Assembly: GCA_017415945.1 (NCBI GenBank)
Contig: JAFQDR010000032.1
Span: 1 to 18,365, forward strand
Direction of reading: 5' to 3'
Source of the DNA: Oscillospiraceae bacterium
Lineage (GTDB): Bacteria; Bacillota_A; Clostridia; Oscillospirales; Oscillospiraceae
DNA: 18,365 bases
The position numbers were made by a program, and so were the translations under genes. Shown piece after piece: positions 1 through 7,259 of this stretch. Position 1 is the first letter of the stretch, and the number at the start of each line of letters is the position of its first letter. Below the pieces are notes generated by a model. It was not told the origin of the DNA. It ran no database searches and worked only from the letters and a program-made list of their open reading frames with translations.

Positions 1-223
1 CAATGATAATCTTTTTGCTTTGACATTGCGACATTTTAGCAAGTGTTTTTTTCATTCCCAAAACACCGCCAGCATACAGACCGCCAACATATATGACTGT
101 GTCATAGCGGTTTATGTCCGTAACATCTTCATAACTTTTTAAATCAATACTGGTTTTTCTGGCGAGTTCTTCTGCGTATTGCTTGGCAGTTCCATATTGA
201 GAACCATAAATGATTATTTTCAT
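1..223 (-). CDS. Flavodoxin-like protein, N-terminal part (cut by window edge)
   Basis: The reading frame opens with ATG at 223 behind a GGGAAGG-type ribosome site and runs off the left edge with no stop, so only about 74 residues are visible. The protein begins MKIIIYGSQYGTAKQYAEEL. This is a beta strand followed by a small-residue phosphate loop (SQYGTAKQYA), as in flavodoxin-fold FMN proteins of the HemG/flavodoxin_5 kind. A second strand, YDTVIYVGGLYAGGVLG, matches the usual flavodoxin continuation. The expected role is electron transfer or redox work in the cytoplasm; the exact partner cannot be told. It lies 60 bp downstream of thrB on the same strand and could be co-transcribed, but nothing links it to threonine synthesis. 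Confidence 0.8.
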   Translation of the reverse strand, partial: MKIIIYGSQYGTAKQYAEELARKTSIDLKSYEDVTDINRYDTVIYVGGLYAGGVLGMKKTLAKMSQCQSKKIII

Positions 224-283
224 TGTCGTTGCCTTCCCTACATATTCAAGTTTGTCGGACTGTTTGCCTTTTATGGTACCGCC

Positions 284-1162
284 TTATTGCACCTGTACAC
301 CCTTATGCTCGGCGCGGAGCTCGTGGACGGTCCAGTTGGCGGCGGTGACAGGGGGCAGGGCTTCTCTCAAGTATGCTGCCAGACTGTCGCTGCGGGTGAC
401 ACATAAGAGAGTAGGGCCTGCACCGCTGAGGCAGAAGGCTGCACCCTTTGCCTTGACCATGTCCTCAATGATGCCGTAGTCGGCAATGAGGCTGCGGCGG
501 TAGGGCTGATGGATCTTATCGTCCATTGCCATGGCAAGCAGTGCCTCGTCACCCAATTCCAGTGCCTTGACCACCAGAGCCCCGCGGCCTACGTTGTACA
601 CCGCATCGGCGCGGGAGTAGCTTGCGGGCAGCACCCCACGGGCGGCGGAGGTGGACAGGGGGAAGTCGGGGACCAGTGCCAAAAACTTCCAGTCGGGGTG
701 CAGAGGACAGGCCACGGTGACGGGCTTTTCGCCGCACATCATGGATGCGGTCATGCCTCCGAAAATGGCGGGAGCCAGATTGTCGGGGTGACCTTCAATG
801 GGATTGGTGACTTCCAGAATCTGCTGCAAAGACAGGGGAGAGCCGTGGAGTGCGTTGGCACCCATGGCACCTGCGGTCAGCAGAGCGGCGGAGGAGCCCA
901 GACCGCGGGAAATGGGGATGCTTGCTTCAATATCCACCTTTAGTCCCTTGACGGGGATTCCCATATAGTCCATGGCTGCCTTGTAGGACACATAAATGAG
1001 GTTGTCTTCGTTGGCATAGTCCGCAGGACAGCCTGTAAATTCCAGGCCGCTGTCGGTTTCTTCCAAGGTGATGGTGTTATATAAAGTCAGTGCCAGACCG
1101 AAGCTGTCAAAGCCCGGGCCCAGATTGGCGGAGGTGGCGGGCACCTTTACGGTTACTTTCAT
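284..1162 (-). CDS. thrB: Homoserine kinase
   Basis: This 292-residue GHMP-family kinase phosphorylates the hydroxyl of homoserine with ATP, giving the O-phosphohomoserine used by threonine synthase. Its length is normal for the family. Visible motifs are the N-terminal PATSANLGPGFDSFGLAL (residues 8-25), the GHMP ATP loop PISRGLGSSAA (83-93), and the C-terminal glycine motif SGAGPTLLCV near residue 250. The ATG at 1162 follows AAAGGAA at suitable spacing and gives the standard N terminus. The gene is second in a thrC-thrB order, 82 bp after thrC, and that gap holds a double-hairpin repeat. No separate promoter is evident, so it is probably co-transcribed with thrC. Confidence 0.97.
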   Translation of the reverse strand: MKVTVKVPATSANLGPGFDSFGLALTLYNTITLEETDSGLEFTGCPADYANEDNLIYVSYKAAMDYMGIPVKGLKVDIEASIPISRGLGSSAALLTAGAMGANALHGSPLSLQQILEVTNPIEGHPDNLAPAIFGGMTASMMCGEKPVTVACPLHPDWKFLALVPDFPLSTSAARGVLPASYSRADAVYNVGRGALVVKALELGDEALLAMAMDDKIHQPYRRSLIADYGIIEDMVKAKGAAFCLSGAGPTLLCVTRSDSLAAYLREALPPVTAANWTVHELRAEHKGVQVQ

Positions 1163-1189
1163 AGGTTGGTTCCTTTCGGGTGTTTTTCT

Positions 1190-1236
1190 ACCTCTCAGTC
1201 AGCTTCGCTGACAGCTCCCCTTCAAAGGGGAGCCTT
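1190..1236. repeat. Double-hairpin intergenic repeat between thrC and thrB
   Basis: Two adjacent hairpins fill the thrC-thrB gap: GTCAGC-ttc-GCTGAC (1198-1212) and GCTCCCCT-tcaa-AGGGGAGC (1214-1233). On the minus strand the order is a CCCCTTT/AAAGGGG-type hairpin, then a second hairpin, then GAGAGG. The repeats at 15967, 16231 and 17287 share this layout, which suggests a related mobile or dispersed palindromic family. It lies inside an operon and has no T-tract, so a terminator is unlikely. It may affect mRNA processing or stability. Confidence 0.6.
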
Positions 1237-1244
1237 ATAAGGTA

Positions 1245-2690
1245 TTACAGATTCAGTACAAAATCGGGCATATCTGCCTTGGGGATGACACCTGTGTGCT
1301 TTTCTTCCTTCTGCTCCAGCTCTGCCAGCATGGTGGGGATGGCGACATTGGTCTTTGCGTGGAGCTCTTCCATCTGACGGAATTCGTCGTCGCTGTCGGC
1401 CTTGCCCAGCGCCTGCAGGACTGCGGCGGGGAACTTGTAGGGGGATGCGGTGGACAGCACCACCATGGGGCGATGGTCGTCCGTTGCGGCACGGTATTCC
1501 TCGGCGGCTGCCCAGCCCGCTGCGGTATGGGGATCCATCAGGTAGCTGCAGTCTTTCCAAACACGGCCGATGACTTCTCGTGCCTGCTCATCGGAGCAGC
1601 AGCCTGCCCAAAACTCTGCCTGCACCGCATCTTTCAGCTCTGCGGGCAGCTCGTACACACCCTGTTCATTCAGTTGCTGCATGAGGGAGGCCACCAGTGC
1701 GCAGTCGCCGCTCATGAGGTATAGCAGGCGTTCCAGATTGGAGGATACCAGAATGTCCATGGAGGGGCTCTGGGTCTTCAGCAGGGCGCGGCGCTTGTCA
1801 TAAATACCTGTGCGGATGAAGTCCGTGAGGACGTTGTTGGCATTGGAGGCACAGATGAGCATACCCACGGGGAGCCCCAGCTTCTTGGCAATGTAGCCTG
1901 CCAGGATGTCACCGAAGTTGCCTGTGGGAACAGAGAAGTTGACCTCGTCTCCCAATGCGATTTTGCCTGCATGCAGCAGGTCGGCGTATGCCTTGAAGTA
2001 ATACATGATCTGGGGGGCCAGTCTGCCGATGTTGATAGAGTTTGCGGAGCTTAAGCGGAAGGGCAGCTTTTTGTCTCGGAAGCTGTTGAAAATATTCTTG
2101 ACCCCGGTCTGGGCATCGTCGAAGGTGCCTTCCACGGCACTGACGATGACGTTGCGGCCCTCCTGGGTCACCATCTGCTTTCGCTGCACGGGGGATACGC
2201 CGCCGTCGGGATAGAAGACACAAATGCGAATACCATCCACATCCTTAAAGCCCTCCAGTGCTGCTTTGCCCGTATCACCGGAGGTGGCGGTGAGGATGAG
2301 AATATCTTCTTCCACGCCGCAGACCTTCTTTGCGGTGGTCAGTAGGTGGGGGAGAATGCTCAGAGCCACATCCTTAAAGGCTGCGGTGGGGCCGCGGAAC
2401 AGCTCCAGCACAGTGAAGTCCCCTGCGGCAACGGTAGGGGTCAGGTCCTCGGTCTCAAACTTATTGGTATAAGCAGCCTTCACCAAATCGGGGATATTGG
2501 GGATATCGGGCAGCAGAGCACTCAGAATGTTGGCGGACATCTCCATGGCACTGCCTTTGATGCACTTCTGCCAGTCAAAGGCGGGCAGGGCCGCGGGCAT
2601 ATACAAGCCGCCGTCGGGAGCAAGGCCTTCCAGTACGGCCTCGGCACTATCAGCGGTGAGATTATTGTCTCTGGTGGAATGGTACAGCAT
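1245..2690 (-). CDS. thrC: Threonine synthase
   Basis: This PLP enzyme converts O-phosphohomoserine to threonine, the last step of the pathway. I place the start at ATG 2690, giving 481 residues beginning MLYHSTRDNN, because GGAGG sits 7 nt upstream. The frame stays open upstream to 2891 without homology or a ribosome site. The length fits the long form with a Thr_synth_N domain. The N-terminal signature is STRDNN...GLAPDGGLYMP (5-32). The PLP lysine is in GPTAAFKDVAL (Lys106). The phosphate-binding glycine loop is PTGNFGDILAG, and the family motif SSNLERLLYL is present. It is first gene of the thrC-thrB unit, divergent from hom. A promoter is proposed at 2756-2784. Confidence 0.97.
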   Translation of the reverse strand: MLYHSTRDNNLTADSAEAVLEGLAPDGGLYMPAALPAFDWQKCIKGSAMEMSANILSALLPDIPNIPDLVKAAYTNKFETEDLTPTVAAGDFTVLELFRGPTAAFKDVALSILPHLLTTAKKVCGVEEDILILTATSGDTGKAALEGFKDVDGIRICVFYPDGGVSPVQRKQMVTQEGRNVIVSAVEGTFDDAQTGVKNIFNSFRDKKLPFRLSSANSINIGRLAPQIMYYFKAYADLLHAGKIALGDEVNFSVPTGNFGDILAGYIAKKLGLPVGMLICASNANNVLTDFIRTGIYDKRRALLKTQSPSMDILVSSNLERLLYLMSGDCALVASLMQQLNEQGVYELPAELKDAVQAEFWAGCCSDEQAREVIGRVWKDCSYLMDPHTAAGWAAAEEYRAATDDHRPMVVLSTASPYKFPAAVLQALGKADSDDEFRQMEELHAKTNVAIPTMLAELEQKEEKHTGVIPKADMPDFVLNL

Positions 2691-2736
2691 TATGAAAACC
2701 TCCGAAAAAGAAGATAAATTTTTGTCGAATCGCCTC

Positions 2737-2765
2737 TTGCAATTTGAATATGACCATGATATACT
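2737..2765 (+). promoter_or_regulatory. Probable hom-lysC-asd promoter
   Basis: TTGCAA (2737-2742), a 17-nt spacer and TATACT (2760-2765) match the sigma-A consensus well. Transcription would start near 2772, making a leader of about 280 nt that includes the 2779-2839 stem and the inverted-repeat element. No better promoter is visible closer to hom. Confidence 0.5.
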
Positions 2766-2784
2766 GTGTCCCATGAAAAAGCAA
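2756..2784 (-). promoter_or_regulatory. Probable thrC promoter
   Basis: On the minus strand TTGCTT (2784-2779), a 17-nt spacer and TATCAT (2761-2756) form a reasonable sigma-A promoter. The predicted start lies near 2749, leaving a leader of about 60 nt before thrC. Its -10 overlaps the -10 of the proposed hom promoter. Confidence 0.45.
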
Positions 2785-2839
2785 GTGTTTTTCGTAAAAA
2801 GATAAACGCCCTGTAACACGTTGAAAAAAACGCTTGCTT
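2779..2839 (+). repeat. 14-bp inverted repeat in the hom leader
   Basis: AAGCAAGTGTTTTT (2779-2792) pairs with AAAAACGCTTGCTT (2826-2839) across a 33-nt loop. The single non-Watson-Crick position is a G-U pair in plus-strand RNA but an A-C mismatch in minus-strand RNA. This favours a structure in the hom transcript. Its left arm overlaps the proposed thrC -35 box. Confidence 0.5.
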
Positions 2840-2868
2840 GAATTTGTGCTAATTTGCATATTGACAAG

Positions 2869-3026
2869 GAGCCTGAGCAATAGAATCCCAACCCGTTTCT
2901 GAGGCCATAGGCTAAGCCATTGCTGCGTTGCCGTCTTTTGAAGGGTGACGCCCATCAAAGAATGAAATGAAGCAAGGCGGAAAAAGACACCCTGTGGAGC
3001 GAGTTCGGATTCTATTGCTCAGGCTC
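2869..3026. mobile_element. 158-bp MITE-like element with perfect 20-bp terminal inverted repeats
   Basis: GAGCCTGAGCAATAGAATCC at 2869-2888 is matched exactly by its reverse complement at 3007-3026. A few more paired bases follow inward (AAC and CG positions). Inside, GTCTTTT (2933-2939) can pair with AAAAGAC (2982-2988). There is no open frame of note. I see no clear target-site duplication. The size, perfect ends and absence of coding suggest a non-autonomous mobile element or a large structured RNA in the hom leader. It ends 26 bp before the hom start codon, just upstream of its GGAG ribosome site. Confidence 0.6.
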
Positions 3027-3052
3027 AAAAACTATGAATTGGAGTTGATTTT

Positions 3053-4165
3053 ATGAGAATCGGATTGTTGGGTTTTGGTACTGTTGGCAAGGGCTTGTAT
3101 GATATTGCCGCCACACATCCCGACCTGGAGGTTGCATCTGTGCTGTGCCGCAGAGAGCTGACACTGCCCGACGCTCAGGTCACACATGATTTTAATGATA
3201 TACTGAACGATCCTTCCATCGATACCGTTGTGGAAGTTATGGGCGGTCTCCACCCTGCATGGGACTATGTAAAGGCTGCCATTCTGGCAGGTAAGAACGT
3301 GGTCACCGCAAACAAGGCTCTGGTCAACCACTTCTATGATGAGCTGCTGCCTCTGGTAGAGCAGAGCGGCGTGAAGTTCCGCTGCACCGCTGCTGTGGGC
3401 GGCGGCATCGGCTGGCTCACCGAGCTGGAACGCTGCAAGCGCGTGGACAAGATCAGCAAGGTTGGCGGTATCATGAACGGTACCTGCAACTACATTCTGG
3501 ACAACATGACCCGCAACGGTCTGGACTATGCCGTGGCACTGAAGCAGGCACAGGAGCTTGGCTATGCGGAAGCGGATCCCTCCGCTGACGTAGACGGTCC
3601 CGACACCTGGAACAAGACCATCATTTCCGCAAACATCGCATTCGACGTAAGCTTGGAAAAGGCCTCCGTTCCCGTATGCGGCATCCGCAACATCGCAGCT
3701 GTGGACGTAGCGGAATTTACCAAGCGGGGCTATGTATGCAAGATGATGGGCACCGCGGAGCAGGGCGAAAATGGCGTTTCCGCTTATGTACAGCCCACTC
3801 TGGTTCCCAACGGTGAGCCCGCAGCGGCGGTTCCCATGAACTACAATCTGATCTCCATGGTGGGCAGCAACTCCGGTCCCCGCAGCCTGTTCGGTCAGGG
3901 CGCAGGCCGTTATCCCACCGCTTACAATGTGGCACAGGACTGTGTGGATGTACTCAATGGCATTGGCTTCTACGCATCCTACGGCGCACCCATGGCAGCC
4001 AACAACGATGTTCAGCTGCAGTACTACGTACGCGGCGGCAGCGTGGATGCAGAGCTGGTTGCGGAAGCATGGGGCGAAGGCGTTCTCACCAAGCCCGTCA
4101 GCGTATCCGCAATGCACGCATGGCTGAAGGACAACCCCGCAGCATTCATTGCAGCTTTGGCATAA
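3053..4165 (+). CDS. hom: Homoserine dehydrogenase (short form, no ACT domain)
   Basis: This enzyme reduces aspartate semialdehyde to homoserine with NAD(P)H in the cytoplasm. The ATG at 3053 follows TTGGAG, and the protein is 370 residues. Visible features are the Rossmann loop GLLGFGTVGKG (4-14), TANKAL (85-90), the substrate motif GGIMNGTCNYIL (138-149), and EADPSADVDGPDTWNK (173-188), which carries the family's Asp184 and catalytic Lys188. The usual enzyme is about 400-440 residues with a C-terminal ACT domain. Here the sequence ends soon after the catalytic domain, so the threonine-sensing ACT module is absent. The gene heads the hom-lysC-asd unit. Confidence 0.96.
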   Translation: MRIGLLGFGTVGKGLYDIAATHPDLEVASVLCRRELTLPDAQVTHDFNDILNDPSIDTVVEVMGGLHPAWDYVKAAILAGKNVVTANKALVNHFYDELLPLVEQSGVKFRCTAAVGGGIGWLTELERCKRVDKISKVGGIMNGTCNYILDNMTRNGLDYAVALKQAQELGYAEADPSADVDGPDTWNKTIISANIAFDVSLEKASVPVCGIRNIAAVDVAEFTKRGYVCKMMGTAEQGENGVSAYVQPTLVPNGEPAAAVPMNYNLISMVGSNSGPRSLFGQGAGRYPTAYNVAQDCVDVLNGIGFYASYGAPMAANNDVQLQYYVRGGSVDAELVAEAWGEGVLTKPVSVSAMHAWLKDNPAAFIAALA

Positions 4166-4171
4166 TGAAAA

Positions 4172-4197
4172 GGACACCCGTCAGGGGCGTCCCTACC
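4172..4197 (-). repeat. GTAGGG-type palindromic repeat between hom and lysC
   Basis: On the minus strand this reads GGTAGGGACGCCCCTGACGG followed by GTGTCC. GGAC/GTCC and CCC/GGG arms form a small hairpin. It belongs to the same GTAGGG family seen at 14489, 15951, 16059, 16150, 17109, 17164, 17230, 17344 and 17375. It fills most of the 57-bp gap between two co-directional genes. Confidence 0.6.
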
Positions 4198-4222
4198 ATA
4201 TAAATAGAAAGAGTAACAAACT

Positions 4223-5536
4223 ATGAAAGTTTTGAAATTCGGCGGTACGTCCATGGCAGACGCGGGACAGTACCGCAAGATCAAGGAAATCGTGGACAGC
4301 GATCCCGCCCGTCGTGTGGTGATCGTTTCCGCACCCGGCAAGCGCTTCTCTGATGACCACAAGGTCACCGACCTGCTGTATTTATGCCACGCCCACACCC
4401 AGTACGGTGTGGACTGCACCCCCATCTTTAACATGATCGCAGACCGCTATTATGATATCCGCAGAGAGCTGGGGTTGGTGATCGATCTGGAATCCGAGTT
4501 TGCGGCCTTGAAGGCACGGCTGGACGAAAAGCAGGTCTCCCGCGAGGAGCTGGTCAGCCGAGGGGAATATTTCTCCGCCAAGCTCATGGCCACCTATCTG
4601 GGCTTCACCTTTGTGGATTCCGCAGACTGGGTGTACTTTAACTATGACGGCAGTGTCAACACCGAAAAAACCTACAATGCACTGGCATCTATGGACTTGA
4701 GCAAGGGTGCCGTCATCCCCGGCTTCTACGGTGTGATGCCCGACAACCGCATCCAAACCTTCTCCCGTGGCGGCAGCGACATTACAGGCGCACTGGCAGC
4801 TGCGGCACTGGATGCCGAGGCTTATGAAAACTGGACGGACGTCAGCGGCATTTTGATGGCTGACCCCCGTATCGTCAGCAGTCCCCGCACCATTCGGGAA
4901 ATGACCTACAGCGAGCTGCGGGAAATGAGCTATGTGGGCGCACAGGTGCTCCACGAGGCAGCGGTGTTCCCCGTTCGTGAGAAGAACATCACACTGAACA
5001 TTCGCAATACCAACGCTCCCAATGACCCCGGCACCATGATCCGTGAGAGCTGGGACGTTGACCATGAGCCCGAACGCTTTATTACAGGCATCACGGGGAA
5101 GAAGAACTTCTCCGTCATCTACATGGCCAAGCGGGGAATGTCCAATGAGGTTGGGGTACTTCGCAAGGCTCTGTCTATCTTTGAGCGCCATGGCATTCTG
5201 ATCGACTACACTCCCCAGGGCATTGACAATGTATCTCTGGTGGTACAGTCCGATGCCATCAGCACCAAGCTCTATGCCATCCTCAGCGAGATCCAGCAGG
5301 AGCTGCAGCCCGATAAGTTGCAGGTGGTGGACGGCATCGCCATGGTAGCCGTCGTTGGCCGCCGCATGGCATCTCAGCCCGGCAGCTCCGGTAAGATATT
5401 TACCGCATTGGGCAAGGCGGGTGTCAACATTCGCATGATCAATCAAGGTCCCGACGAGCTGAATATTATCATCGGTGTGGATAATCGGGATTTTGCGGAA
5501 GCTATCCGCGTACTATACAATAGTTTCGTAATGTAA
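4223..5536 (+). CDS. lysC: Aspartate kinase with C-terminal ACT domains
   Basis: This enzyme makes aspartyl-4-phosphate from aspartate and ATP, the committed step to lysine, threonine and methionine. The 437-residue protein opens MKVLKFGGTSMADAGQY, the aspartokinase signature. It carries SRGEYFSAKLMATYLG and the FSRGGSDITGALAAAAL nucleotide/substrate motif. The last about 150 residues hold tandem ACT repeats: GVLRKALSIFERHGILID, then SSGKIFTALGKAGVNIRMI. Feedback control of the pathway can therefore act here, which matters because the adjacent hom product lacks its own ACT domain. The ribosome site is weak (AAAGAG). The symbol is generic, since isozyme class (which end product inhibits) cannot be read from sequence. 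Confidence 0.95.
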   Translation: MKVLKFGGTSMADAGQYRKIKEIVDSDPARRVVIVSAPGKRFSDDHKVTDLLYLCHAHTQYGVDCTPIFNMIADRYYDIRRELGLVIDLESEFAALKARLDEKQVSREELVSRGEYFSAKLMATYLGFTFVDSADWVYFNYDGSVNTEKTYNALASMDLSKGAVIPGFYGVMPDNRIQTFSRGGSDITGALAAAALDAEAYENWTDVSGILMADPRIVSSPRTIREMTYSELREMSYVGAQVLHEAAVFPVREKNITLNIRNTNAPNDPGTMIRESWDVDHEPERFITGITGKKNFSVIYMAKRGMSNEVGVLRKALSIFERHGILIDYTPQGIDNVSLVVQSDAISTKLYAILSEIQQELQPDKLQVVDGIAMVAVVGRRMASQPGSSGKIFTALGKAGVNIRMINQGPDELNIIIGVDNRDFAEAIRVLYNSFVM

Positions 5537-5548
5537 GGAGATTTTCAT

Positions 5549-6553
5549 ATGAAGAAGTATAAAGTAGCAGTTCTGGGCGCAACCGGCGCCGTGGGTCAGG
5601 AAATGATCAAGATCCTGCAGGAACGTCAGTTCCCCGTATCCGAGCTGGTTCCTCTGGCAAGCGCACGCTCCGTAGGCAAGCTCATCGATTTCAACGGTGA
5701 AAAGGTCGCCATCAAGGAAGCTAAGGAAGATGCATTCGAGGGCATCGACATCGTTCTGGGCGCAGCGGAAAACGACATTGCGGAAAAGTTCGCCGATGCC
5801 ATCGTCAAGAGCGGTGCGGTCTTTGTGGATAACTCCTCCGCATTCCGTCTGGATCCCAATGTTCCTCTGGTAGTCCCCGAAGTTAACGGCGAGGACGTAA
5901 AGAACCACAAGGGCATCATCGCAAACCCCAACTGTGTGACCACCATTGCGCTGACCGCTGTCAACGCCATCCATCAGGTCGCACCGATCAAGTCCATCAT
6001 CGCATCCAGCTATCAGGCAGTTTCCGGTGCGGGCGCAGCGGGCCCCATCGAGCTGGAAGGCCAGATGAAGGCACTGGCAAACGGAGAAGAACCTCAGGTC
6101 AAGGTGTTCCAGTACCAGATCGCTTACAACCTGATTCCCCAGATTGGCGGCGAACAGGAAAGCGGCTACACCTCCGAAGAAATGAAGATGCAGTACGAAG
6201 GCCGCAAGATCCTCCACGCACCCGATATGAAGGTCAGCTGCACCTGCGTTCGCGTTCCCGTTATCCGCAGCCACTCCGTCTCCCTGACTCTGCGCTTTGA
6301 CCGCCACGTTTCCGTGGAAGAAGCTCGCGCCGTGTTGGCAAATGCTCCCGGTGTTAAGCTGGTGGACGATCTGAACAACAAGCAGTACCCCATGCCTCTG
6401 GATACCACCGATCAGGATATCGTATTCGTTGGCCGTATCCGTCCCGACCTGACCGACGACAATGCCCTGTGCCTGTGGTGCTGCGGCGACCAGGTTCGCA
6501 AGGGCGCAGCCACCAACTGCATCCAGATCGCAGAGCTGGTCATTAAGGAATAA
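5549..6553 (+). CDS. asd: Aspartate-semialdehyde dehydrogenase
   Basis: This enzyme reduces aspartyl phosphate to aspartate semialdehyde with NADPH, supplying hom. The 334-residue length is typical. The NADP loop is GATGAVGQEM (10-19). FVDNSSAFR (92-100) is a family signature. The catalytic cysteine is Cys129 in NPNCVTT, where many homologues have NCST. The acid/base histidine is His242 in RSHSVSL. The start follows AAGGAG at ideal spacing, 12 bp after lysC, so the two are almost certainly in one operon. A strong terminator directly follows, ending the hom-lysC-asd unit. Confidence 0.97.
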   Translation: MKKYKVAVLGATGAVGQEMIKILQERQFPVSELVPLASARSVGKLIDFNGEKVAIKEAKEDAFEGIDIVLGAAENDIAEKFADAIVKSGAVFVDNSSAFRLDPNVPLVVPEVNGEDVKNHKGIIANPNCVTTIALTAVNAIHQVAPIKSIIASSYQAVSGAGAAGPIELEGQMKALANGEEPQVKVFQYQIAYNLIPQIGGEQESGYTSEEMKMQYEGRKILHAPDMKVSCTCVRVPVIRSHSVSLTLRFDRHVSVEEARAVLANAPGVKLVDDLNNKQYPMPLDTTDQDIVFVGRIRPDLTDDNALCLWCCGDQVRKGAATNCIQIAELVIKE

Positions 6554-6570
6554 CTTTCAATGAAATAGTC

Positions 6571-6603
6571 TGAGCCACCCGAAAACGGGTGGCTCATTTT
6601 TTT
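6571..6603 (+). terminator. Intrinsic terminator after asd
   Basis: TGAGCCACCCG (6571-6581), loop AAAA, and CGGGTGGCTCA (6586-6596) form a perfect 11-bp stem followed by seven T residues. On the minus strand the stem also lies just past the ktrA stop but has a poorer T-tract. It may therefore serve both convergent units. Confidence 0.9.
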
Positions 6604-7249
6604 AGATATGGAAGCATTTTTGCAGTGAGGAAAGCTGCGACAAAATCAATATGGAGTCGCCGCTGTGAAATACGGTTTCGGGCCCTACTCTCATATTGAA
6701 CACACCATTTTCACGAATGGCGAGAATGTTGATGTCATATTTTTTCCGCAGATCCATTTGCAGAACAGTTTTTCCGTTCCAGCTTTTGGGGATCTGCATT
6801 TCATAAATATCAAAGTCACCGTCCAAATCGATGAAGTCCAGAATATGCTCTGAGGTACAGCGTACGGCAGTCCATCTTGCCAGCTGCTTTTCGGGATACA
6901 CCACCTGATCGGCACCGTTGCGCAGCAGAAATTTCTCCTGAATATCCGTTGCGGCACGGGAGATTACGTGTTTTGCGCCCATTTCCTTTAGCAGAGAGGT
7001 GATCTCCAGAGATTGCTGGAAATTATCCCCAATGGCAACGATGCATACATCAAAGAATTGGATATCCAGTGTGGCAAGAAAATTGGGGTTGGAACAGTCA
7101 CCGATCAGGGCATTGGTTACATAGGGGAGGATATCGTTGACCAAATCCTCATTGCGGTCAATGGCCATAACTTGATGCTTCAGTGTGTGCAGCTCCATGG
7201 CAACGTGGCGGCCGTAACGACCCAATCCGATCAAAAGAATAGACTTCAT
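6602..7249 (-). CDS. ktrA: Ktr/Trk potassium uptake regulatory subunit (RCK protein)
   Basis: This cytoplasmic gating ring subunit binds nucleotides and opens or closes the KtrB channel. The 215-residue length is typical of KtrA. The RCK-N Rossmann domain opens MKSILLIGLGRYGRHVAMEL with the GxGxxG loop (8-13). It continues with VMAIDRNEDLVNDI and LIGDCSNPNFL, the expected ribose-binding strand and loop. A C-terminal RCK-C part follows (about 140-215, ending GDSILILSQLSSLQKCF). RCK-C domains of KtrA are known c-di-AMP sites in other Firmicutes. AAGGAGG overlaps the ktrB stop, and the gap is 10 bp, so it is co-translated with ktrB. Confidence 0.93.
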   Translation of the reverse strand: MKSILLIGLGRYGRHVAMELHTLKHQVMAIDRNEDLVNDILPYVTNALIGDCSNPNFLATLDIQFFDVCIVAIGDNFQQSLEITSLLKEMGAKHVISRAATDIQEKFLLRNGADQVVYPEKQLARWTAVRCTSEHILDFIDLDGDFDIYEMQIPKSWNGKTVLQMDLRKKYDINILAIRENGVFNMRVGPETVFHSGDSILILSQLSSLQKCFHI

Positions 7250-7259
7250 AATTTCCTCC

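Larger units (their letters stand above)
2691..3052. other. 362-bp divergent control region between thrC and hom
   Basis: This spacer has no gene. It holds overlapping opposed promoters (2737-2784), a long stem (2779-2839), and a 158-bp element with perfect 20-bp ends (2869-3026). An 11-codon frame MKKQVFFVKR at 2773 has no ribosome site and no run of Thr or Ile codons, so it does not look like an attenuator peptide. No T-box antiterminator motif (GGGTGG-ACCGCG type) was seen. Confidence 0.8.

Noticed and set aside
2691..3052. T-box, lysine riboswitch or peptide attenuator before hom
   Set aside because: No T-box antiterminator motif, no terminator with T-tract, and no leader peptide with Thr or Ile codons was found in the spacer.
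3032..4177. Long minus-strand open frame (381 codons) antisense to hom
   Set aside because: It lies wholly opposite a clear homoserine dehydrogenase, has no ribosome site, and its composition (many His, Cys, Val, Ala) is typical of a shadow frame in GC-rich DNA.
4166..4222. Lysine riboswitch before lysC
   Set aside because: The 57-bp gap is too short for the aptamer and is mostly a GTAGGG repeat.
4382..5446. Long minus-strand open frame (354 codons) antisense to the aspartate kinase gene
   Set aside because: Shadow of lysC with no recognisable domain and no ribosome site.
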